A stretch of DNA of 64,000 nucleotides from Novosphingobium sp. 32-60-15 (lineage in GTDB: Bacteria; Pseudomonadota; Alphaproteobacteria; Sphingomonadales; Sphingomonadaceae): contig NZ_NCEN01000023.1 in assembly GCF_002280675.1 (NCBI RefSeq), forward strand, positions 1 through 64,000, in the 5' to 3' direction. Positions 58,145-64,000 of the stretch are shown here, in pieces. Every line of letters begins with the position of its first letter. The first letter of the stretch is position 1. The notes below the pieces were generated by a model. That model was not told the DNA's origin and made no database searches. It worked only from the letters and a program-made list of their open reading frames with translations. The translations under genes and the position numbers were made by a program.

Positions 58145-58303
58145 ATGCCCGCGCAGCTCAAATCAATCCTGACCGGGGTGACCCTTTCGATACCGGTTAC
58201 CGGCGCAAAACCTGCGCTTGGCACATGGCAGGGTATCACCATTTGCGAACATCGCCGCGCCACGCACCAGCGGCAAATCACCCTGCATCTTATCGGAGAT
58301 TGA
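58145..58303 (+). pseudogene. 3' remnant of a YjbQ/UPF0047 family gene
   Basis: A 52-codon open frame starts 10 bases after the ligI stop and is too short to be a full gene. Its product reads MPAQLKSILTGVTLSIPV, then ALGTWQGITICEHRRATH, and ends ITLHLIGD. This matches the last third of YjbQ/UPF0047 (secondary thiamine-phosphate synthase) proteins, which end in 'ALGTWQGIyl.EHR...v..HlIG'. The first two thirds, including the metal-binding His residues, are missing, replaced by ligI. It probably marks the recombination edge of the lig cluster. An ATG is present, so a short peptide could still be made. Confidence 0.72.
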
Positions 58304-58491
58304 CGCGCCGTTTACTATGTAAAGCGCGGTTACTTTGGGCAATTCCGCGGCTCAAGCGGTAGTGCAACCATAATTTCCGGTTAAAATTCGTTGCATTGGT
58401 GTGCGCGGCAATACGGGTACGCAACCTTACGCAAGATTCCAGTTCCCCCGCTACGAGAGGCATAGCGCCGACCGGCTCTCGGGGAGTAACA

Positions 58492-60378
58492 ATGTTCAAA
58501 TTCAACATTTCAGCCAAATTCATTGCTGCCTTCGCGCTCTTGCTGGCGGTGATGGGCGGGATGGGATTGTTCGCCATCTCGAAGATTGGTGAGGTCAACG
58601 CGATTGCCGCCGAACAACGTGACCGCTGGATCCCTGCAGCCGGCACTTTGGGCGACATTCATGCATACACCTCGCAATACCGCCTGAAACAAGATGACAT
58701 GTTCGACGCGACAACGCCTGAAGGCACCGCGCGCGGCCAAAAAATGCTCAAAAATGCGCGGATGGTCATCGATGGCGGGTTGGCTGATTATGAAAAGCTG
58801 ACGATCACGGCCGAGCAAAAAGCCGCCGTCACTGCCATTCGTGATGCCTGGGGCGCTGTCATCCAGCAGGATGACCAGATGCAAGGGCTAGCCTTGGCAG
58901 GCAACTCTGCCGGTGCACAGGCCATTCACGATTCAGACGCTCTCGAATCATTCTATGCGCTCGAAGATGCCATTCTGGGTGCCATCGAAATCAATCAGAA
59001 GGCATCCGATGCGGTCGCTGCGCAAAGCGAACAAATCTATGCTTCAGCGCGCAAATTCACGCTGGCCGCCATTGGATTTGGCCTGATCACGGCGCTCGCT
59101 TTGCTTGCACTTTTCATGCGCGACATTGCACGTCCGGTCATGCGCATGGCTGAATCTGTTGGCAGCCTGATTGGCGGTAATCATGCAGTGGTCGTCCCTG
59201 GCCTTGGCCGCACCGACGAACTGGGCCAGCTTGCCCGCGCGCTTGACCAATTCCGCGATGTGTTCGCCTCAGACCACGCCCGCGCAGAGGCCGAAAACGC
59301 TCTCGCCCGTGAAACGCAAGTGACGATTGACACGATTGGCGAAGGCCTGACGGCTTTGGCTGAAGGCAAGCTCACACATCGCGTGCCCGAAAACGGCAGT
59401 GGCGCATTGGCGAAGCTGCATGTCGACTACAATGCAGCAGTCACCTCGCTCGAACGCGTCCTCAGCAAAATTGCCGATGGCTGCAATACGATCAAACTGG
59501 GTACAGATGAAATTGCCAGCGCGGCAACCGACCTTTCGCTGCGCACAGAACAGCAGGCCAATTCACTGGCGGAAACGTCGCGTACTTTGGGTGAATTCAC
59601 CACATCGGTACGTACAACGGCTGAAAACGTGCAGCAGACCAGTTCACGATTGACCGTGGCGCGCAGCACCGCCGAAGGTGTGGGCGACACGGCCAACCGC
59701 GCGGTCGCCGCCATGCGCAGCATCGAAAGCAGCTCTCGTGAAATGGCCGAAATCGTCGGCGTAATTGACGGCATCGCCTTCCAGACCAACCTGTTGGCGC
59801 TGAACGCAGGCGTCGAAGCGGCGCGTGCTGGCGATGCGGGCAAAGGTTTTGCTGTGGTTGCCACCGAAGTGCGGGCACTGGCGCAGCGGTCATCCGATGC
59901 TGCCAAATCAATCCGTGGGCTGATCAGCAAAAGCACCGATGAGGTTAGCGGCGGTGTTGCCCTGGTCGAATCCAGCGGCGAGGCCCTGCGCCAGATCGTG
60001 GCTGAGGTGAGCGCTGTATCGACTTTGGTCGAACAGATTGCCGAAGCTGCGGGCCAACAAGCGGCGGGCATTGCAGACATTTCGGCAATGGTCGGATCGA
60101 TGGACGCCTTTACCCAGCAAAACGCTGCGATGGTTGAGGAAAGTTCCGCAGGGACGCGCAATCTGGCGACCGAGACTGTGGCGCTGGTTGAGCAATTGGG
60201 CCGGTTCCAGTTGAGCGGCAGTACGAACCGTTTCACCCCCGAGCGGCAGCCGATGCACCAGGCGGCTGCGACATATGCACCACCTGCTGAGGCTTATCGT
60301 CCAGCACAATCCCACGCTCCGATGGTCGTCGGAAACACCGCGCTGAAGGCCGATGTTGATGATTGGGATGAATTTTGA
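58492..60378 (+). CDS. Methyl-accepting chemotaxis protein
   Basis: A 628-residue chemoreceptor. Its first membrane helix is at about residues 8-30 ([20 protein letters not shown]). A four-helix-bundle periplasmic domain follows, then a second helix at about 186-207, HAMP, and a long cytoplasmic signalling domain. The hairpin tip reads [45 protein letters not shown]. The C-terminal residues DDWDEF fit the xWxxF tether for CheR/CheB methylation enzymes. GGGAG lies 7 bases before ATG 58492. Directly downstream of lig genes, an aromatic attractant is possible but unproven. Confidence 0.93.
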   Translation: MFKFNISAKFIAAFALLLAVMGGMGLFAISKIGEVNAIAAEQRDRWIPAAGTLGDIHAYTSQYRLKQDDMFDATTPEGTARGQKMLKNARMVIDGGLADYEKLTITAEQKAAVTAIRDAWGAVIQQDDQMQGLALAGNSAGAQAIHDSDALESFYALEDAILGAIEINQKASDAVAAQSEQIYASARKFTLAAIGFGLITALALLALFMRDIARPVMRMAESVGSLIGGNHAVVVPGLGRTDELGQLARALDQFRDVFASDHARAEAENALARETQVTIDTIGEGLTALAEGKLTHRVPENGSGALAKLHVDYNAAVTSLERVLSKIADGCNTIKLGTDEIASAATDLSLRTEQQANSLAETSRTLGEFTTSVRTTAENVQQTSSRLTVARSTAEGVGDTANRAVAAMRSIESSSREMAEIVGVIDGIAFQTNLLALNAGVEAARAGDAGKGFAVVATEVRALAQRSSDAAKSIRGLISKSTDEVSGGVALVESSGEALRQIVAEVSAVSTLVEQIAEAAGQQAAGIADISAMVGSMDAFTQQNAAMVEESSAGTRNLATETVALVEQLGRFQLSGSTNRFTPERQPMHQAAATYAPPAEAYRPAQSHAPMVVGNTALKADVDDWDEF

Positions 60379-60435
60379 CGCAACCTTACGCTTTCTCAAG
60401 CTGAAATGCCTGCCACCACACAAGGAAACAAACCC

Positions 60436-60780
60436 ATGAAGACGATTGGAAAAATTGCATTCGGATTGACCGCTTTGTCGATGGCCATGACTTCGGCCTT
60501 TGCCCAGTCTCCCGAGTGGCAGCGCCAGGTTTCGCGGATCATCGCTTCCAAGCAGACCTATCCGCGCACGGCGCAAATGCGCGGTGAAGAAGGCACTGCA
60601 CGTGTAAAAGTCTATGTCGGTTCTGGCGGCGCAATTGAACGTACCGAATTGGTTGCCCCATCGGGTTCAGCCACACTGGATAAGGAAGCGCTGGCGATGC
60701 CAACGCGCGCCGGTTCGGTGCCGCCACCTCCCGGTGGTGCAACAACCGTCATTGTTCCAGTGACATGGAAACTGCTTTGA
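60436..60780 (+). CDS. Small secreted protein with TonB C-terminal-like domain
   Basis: A 114-residue protein. A cleavable signal peptide (ending TSAFAQ) is followed directly by a TonB-C-type fold: YPRTAQMRGEEGTARVKVYVGSGGAIERTELVAPSG and LDKEALAMPTRA. It lacks the membrane anchor and the Pro-rich linker of a true TonB, so it would be free in the periplasm. AAGGAAAC precedes the ATG. It follows the chemoreceptor by 57 bases. Confidence 0.82.
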   Translation: MKTIGKIAFGLTALSMAMTSAFAQSPEWQRQVSRIIASKQTYPRTAQMRGEEGTARVKVYVGSGGAIERTELVAPSGSATLDKEALAMPTRAGSVPPPPGGATTVIVPVTWKLL

Positions 60781-60836
60781 TCTGAAGTTCAGGGCCAGAC
60801 CCTGACCTCGCCGGGCCCCCTACCGGCGACGTGAAT

Positions 60837-60868
60837 GGGGCGGTTCCTTGCGGAGCCGCCCCTTTTTT
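60837..60868 (+). terminator. Rho-independent terminator
   Basis: GGGGCGG-T-TCC, loop TTGC, then GGA-G-CCGCCCC, followed by six T. It ends the transcript of the TonB-C-like gene, just before the convergent clpB stop. Confidence 0.88.
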
Positions 60869-60871
60869 GCG

Positions 60872-63451
60872 TCAAGTCACCACGAACGACAAGGCGCCAT
60901 CGCCTTCATCAATTGTCACTGTGCTGCCATCGGGGATTTCCCCTGCCAGCAAGCGTTCCGCAAGCGGATCTTGCAAATGGCGCTGGACCGCCCGCTTCAA
61001 TGGCCTTGCACCATAGACCGGATCATAGCCCACCCGGCCTAGCCAGCGCTTGGCACCGTCGGTGAGAGCCAGCACGATCTTGCGGTCTTTCAGCAAGTTT
61101 TGCACGCGACCGACCTGGATTTCCACGATCGGGGCCATGTGTTCGTGGCCCAGACGGTGGAACAGGATGATCTCGTCCAACCGGTTGAGGAACTCGGGCC
61201 GGAAATGGCCGCGCACGATGTCCATCACTTGCGGTTCGACGCTGGCCACATCCTGACCGTCCTCAAGATTGGCGAGGTATTGGCTGCCAAGGTTGCTGGT
61301 AAGGATGATCAGCGTATTGGTGAAGTCAACGACGCGACCCTGCCCATCGGTCAGGCGGCCATCATCAAGCACTTGCAGCAGCACGTTGAACACATCGGAA
61401 TGCGCTTTTTCCACCTCGTCGAACAGCACGACCTGATAGGGCCGCCTACGAACCGCTTCGGTAAGAACGCCGCCCTCATCATAACCAACATAGCCCGGAG
61501 GCGCACCGATCAGGCGACTGACCGAATGCTTTTCCATGAATTCCGACATGTCGATGCGTACCATCGCGCTGTCATCATCAAACAGGAAACCGGCCAGCGC
61601 CTTGGTCAATTCGGTCTTGCCAACGCCGGTGGGGCCAAGGAACAGGAAACTGCCCAGCGGGCGGTTGGGGTCTTGCAAACCCGCTCGCGCACGGCGCACG
61701 GCCTTGGACACGGCAAGCACCGCATCCTTCTGGCCGATCACGCGCTCGCCGATCACGTGCTCCATTTTCAGAAGCTTTTCGCGCTCGCCTTCCAGCATGC
61801 GTTCAACCGGCACGCCGGTCCACTTGCTGACAACGGCGGCGATGTCGTCGGCGTTCACTTCCTCGCGCAGCATGGCGTTCTGGCTGACACCCTCAGCCTC
61901 GATCAGCTGCTTTTCCAGATCGGGGATGCGCCCGTATGCAAGCTCTCCGGCCTTGGCCAGATCGCCATTGCGTTGCGCCACTTCCAACTCACTGCGGGCG
62001 GCGTCCAGCGCTTCCTTGATCTTGCCTTCAGCCGCAATCTTGTCGCGCTCGTTCTGCCAGCGTGTGGTCAGTTCCGATGATTGCTGCTCAAGGTTCGCCA
62101 ATTCTTCGCGCAAGTTTGCCAAGCGGTCTTTCGACGCAGCATCGGTTTCCTTGGCAAGCGCCATCTCCTCGATCTTGAGCTGGATGATCTTGCGATCAAG
62201 CTTCTCTATTTCCTCCGGCTTGCTTTCCACTTCCATGCGGATGCGGCTGGCGGCCTCGTCCATCAGGTCGATAGCTTTGTCCGGCAAAAAGCGGTCCGCG
62301 ATATAGCGGTGCGATAGCGTGGCTGCGGCGACAATCGCGTTGTCGGCAATGCGCACGCCATGGTGCAGTTCGTACTTGTCCTTGATTCCGCGCAGGATGC
62401 TGATCGTATCCTCAACGGTCGGTTCGCCAACGAACACCGGCTGGAACCGGCGCTGCAATGCGGGGTCTTTCTCCACATACTTCTGGTATTCATCCAACGT
62501 GGTTGCGCCAATGCAGTGCAGTTCGCCACGTGCCAGCGCAGGCTTCAGCAGGTTCGATGCATCCATCGCACCTTCGCCTTTGCCAGCACCGATCAGGGTG
62601 TGCATCTCGTCGATGAACAGGATGATCTCGCCCTCGGCACCTTTGACCTCGTCGAGCACGGCCTTGAGGCGCTCCTCGAACTCGCCGCGATACTTCGCGC
62701 CCGCAATGAGCGACCCCATGTCGAGCGACATCAGGCGGCGGTCCTTGAGGCTGTCGGGCACATCGCCATTGGCGATGCGCAAGGCAAGGCCTTCGGCGAT
62801 GGCGGTCTTGCCAACGCCGGGTTCACCAATCAGTGCAGGGTTGTTCTTGGTGCGGCGCGCAAGGATCTGCACGGTGCGGCGGATTTCCTCGTCGCGCCCG
62901 ATGACGGGATCAAGCTTGCCCTCACGCGCCGCCTGCGTCAGGTCGCGCGCGTATTTCTTCATCGCGTCATAGGCGTTTTCGGCGCTGGCGCTGTCGGCAT
63001 TGCGGCCACCGCGCAGATCGCTGATCGCCGCTTCCAGCGCTTGCGGGGTCACGTTCGCCGCCTTGAGCGCCTGGCCCGCAGCGGTTGTGGTGGCGAGCGC
63101 CAGTGCAACCAGCATTCGCTCAACCGTAACAAAGCTGTCGCCCGATTTGGTAGCGATCTGTTCGGCGGAATCGAGCACGCGCACGGCATCGTTATCAAGA
63201 CCCGGCGTCTGTTGCGCGCCCGAACCGGAAACGGCAGCCAGTTTGCCCAGCGCCTTGTCGACTTCGGCCTGCGCCATCGCGGCATTGCCGCCCGCGCGCT
63301 GGATCAAGCCGCTGGCCATGCCTTCGCTATCTTCGAGCAAGGCTTTCAGGATATGTTCTGCCGTGATCCGCTGATGGCTCATGCGGATGGCAACAGTCTG
63401 CGCGGCTTGCAAAAAGCCCTTGGCGCGATCGGTGAATTTTTCGAGGTTCAT
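60872..63451 (-). CDS. clpB: ATP-dependent disaggregase ClpB
   Basis: An 859-residue AAA+ chaperone. It has an N-terminal Clp repeat domain ([18 protein letters not shown]), the first ATPase ([28 protein letters not shown]), and the long coiled-coil M domain ([16 protein letters not shown] and on) that marks ClpB rather than ClpA/ClpC. The second ATPase ([25 protein letters not shown]) follows. With DnaK it resolves protein aggregates. AGGAGG precedes ATG 63451; a longer frame starts 17 codons upstream. Confidence 0.97.
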   Translation of the reverse strand: MNLEKFTDRAKGFLQAAQTVAIRMSHQRITAEHILKALLEDSEGMASGLIQRAGGNAAMAQAEVDKALGKLAAVSGSGAQQTPGLDNDAVRVLDSAEQIATKSGDSFVTVERMLVALALATTTAAGQALKAANVTPQALEAAISDLRGGRNADSASAENAYDAMKKYARDLTQAAREGKLDPVIGRDEEIRRTVQILARRTKNNPALIGEPGVGKTAIAEGLALRIANGDVPDSLKDRRLMSLDMGSLIAGAKYRGEFEERLKAVLDEVKGAEGEIILFIDEMHTLIGAGKGEGAMDASNLLKPALARGELHCIGATTLDEYQKYVEKDPALQRRFQPVFVGEPTVEDTISILRGIKDKYELHHGVRIADNAIVAAATLSHRYIADRFLPDKAIDLMDEAASRIRMEVESKPEEIEKLDRKIIQLKIEEMALAKETDAASKDRLANLREELANLEQQSSELTTRWQNERDKIAAEGKIKEALDAARSELEVAQRNGDLAKAGELAYGRIPDLEKQLIEAEGVSQNAMLREEVNADDIAAVVSKWTGVPVERMLEGEREKLLKMEHVIGERVIGQKDAVLAVSKAVRRARAGLQDPNRPLGSFLFLGPTGVGKTELTKALAGFLFDDDSAMVRIDMSEFMEKHSVSRLIGAPPGYVGYDEGGVLTEAVRRRPYQVVLFDEVEKAHSDVFNVLLQVLDDGRLTDGQGRVVDFTNTLIILTSNLGSQYLANLEDGQDVASVEPQVMDIVRGHFRPEFLNRLDEIILFHRLGHEHMAPIVEIQVGRVQNLLKDRKIVLALTDGAKRWLGRVGYDPVYGARPLKRAVQRHLQDPLAERLLAGEIPDGSTVTIDEGDGALSFVVT

Positions 63452-63476
63452 CGGTGAGTATCCTCCTGTTGCGCCC

Positions 63477-63507
63477 AACATGGTGTTACTATTTTGCAAC
63501 ACAAGAG
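63477..63507 (-). promoter_or_regulatory. Possible heat-shock (sigma-32 type) promoter of clpB
   Basis: On the minus strand CTCTTGTG and CACCATGTT lie about 14 bases apart, resembling CTTGAA and CCCCATNT. The ClpB start is about 26 bases downstream. This is a visual match only. Confidence 0.35.
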
Positions 63508-63559
63508 CCGCGCTTGGGAAAAAGCTACACCGCTTGCAGATGGAATGTCGTTGATCTTG

Positions 63560-63700
63560 CGCAAGAGGGGTTCACGCAGAGGCGCAACGAAGAAGATGAG
63601 ACGCGGAGAAAGGGAAGGTTTGAGGGTGGCTGCGCCGCAGGCCCTCCTCCCCTTCTCCCTCAGCGTCTCCCTTTCTTCTCCGCATCTCTGCGTGAAAAAC
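63560..63700. repeat. Inverted 'CGCAGAG' repeat pair
   Basis: The arm TTCACGCAGAGGCGCAACGA (about 63570-63612) and the opposite arm CCGCATCTCTGCGTGAA (about 63679-63695) enclose about 70 bases without a gene, between clpB and the peptidase gene. Confidence 0.7.
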
Positions 63701-64000
63701 TTACTTTACCGGATCAGCAGCCTTCGGCGCACTTGGCGCAAATTCCTTGCCAAAGAAGCTGCCCGCATACCAGCGCGGGCGTTCATCGGCATTGGCCAGC
63801 GTTTGGACGGTGAAGTAATTGACCTTCGCAAACAAAGCAGCGGCATCCCAGTTGAAAGGCAGCTTCAGATCATCGCTGGGCTGGTGGTAATTTGTCTTGA
63901 GGAAATCGCGGAAGGCCTTTTCGCCGGGACCTTCAAAGCCGGTCATCATGAAAACGGCGGGCACGCCCTGCTGCACGAAGCGATAGTGGTCCGAGCGGGT
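63701..64000 (-). CDS. M28 family metallopeptidase, C-terminal end (partial)
   Basis: The frame runs off the right edge; 99 residues remain. RSDHYRFVQQGVPAVFMMTGFEG and KTNYHQPSDDLKLPFNWDAAALFAKVNYF match the end of M28 zinc aminopeptidases, where the 'YH.p.D' His is a zinc ligand. The first metal site and any signal peptide lie outside the window. Confidence 0.85.
   Translation of the reverse strand, partial: TRSDHYRFVQQGVPAVFMMTGFEGPGEKAFRDFLKTNYHQPSDDLKLPFNWDAAALFAKVNYFTVQTLANADERPRWYAGSFFGKEFAPSAPKAADPVK

Noticed and set aside
58396..58491. Upstream extension of the chemoreceptor gene to 58396
   Set aside because: The added residues precede the membrane-helix start without family resemblance, while ATG 58492 has a good GGGAG site.

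Overview
The window looks like chromosomal DNA of a free-living alphaproteobacterium of the order Sphingomonadales (Novosphingobium or Sphingobium type). This rests on family content: a complete protocatechuate 4,5-cleavage (lig) gene set, a lignostilbene dioxygenase-like enzyme, a PhoK-like alkaline phosphatase, a short mitofilin-like protein beside hemC/hemD, TonB-dependent receptors, and high-GC coding sequence. No phage, plasmid backbone, insertion-sequence transposase or CRISPR array was seen.

0-20 kb is mostly housekeeping. It has the tail of a TonB-dependent receptor, a GATase/TauE pair, tRNA-Val(UAC), an extensin-like lipoprotein and a LuxR-type regulator with a degenerate receiver. 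Next comes a four-gene Anbu island (ATP-grasp, alpha-E, transglutaminase-like, proteasome-like Anbu protease), then uvrB, a hicAB toxin-antitoxin pair, and a tsaD-gpsA-flippase-HhH operon divergent from hemC-hemD-mitofilin. hemD has no ATG, GTG or TTG near its homology-supported start.

20-33 kb carries phoK-like and ubiH-like genes divergent from a DsbD-type reductase, an SDR, parC, a DJ-1/PfpI protein, a hydrolase, and two tandem cysteine desulfurases followed by a 2Fe-2S ferredoxin.

33-58 kb is the catabolic part. A peripheral block holds an Fe-type alcohol dehydrogenase, SDRs, an aldehyde dehydrogenase, two NTF2/SnoaL-like proteins, a TonB-dependent receptor, a MarR regulator and a dienelactone-hydrolase-like protein. 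It is followed by a lignostilbene dioxygenase-like gene and the full lig set. One lig unit runs leftward (dehydrogenase, ligJ, ligA, ligB, ligC, a CmcJ/NvfI-family protein, the stilbene dioxygenase, an NmrA-like protein). The other runs rightward (ligK, ligU, ligI). A LysR regulator with two tandem DNA-binding domains sits between them. Together the Lig enzymes convert protocatechuate to pyruvate and oxaloacetate. The peripheral genes plausibly import and trim larger lignin-type aromatics. Two sets of short palindromic motifs recur at the promoters of the peripheral genes and suggest a local regulon.

58-64 kb has a remnant of a YjbQ/UPF0047 gene directly after ligI, then a chemoreceptor, a small secreted TonB-C-domain protein, clpB, and the end of an M28 peptidase gene. 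Intergenic gaps throughout carry several dispersed inverted-repeat families, a 144-bp palindromic element at 44.2 kb, and one repeat copy inside a coding sequence.
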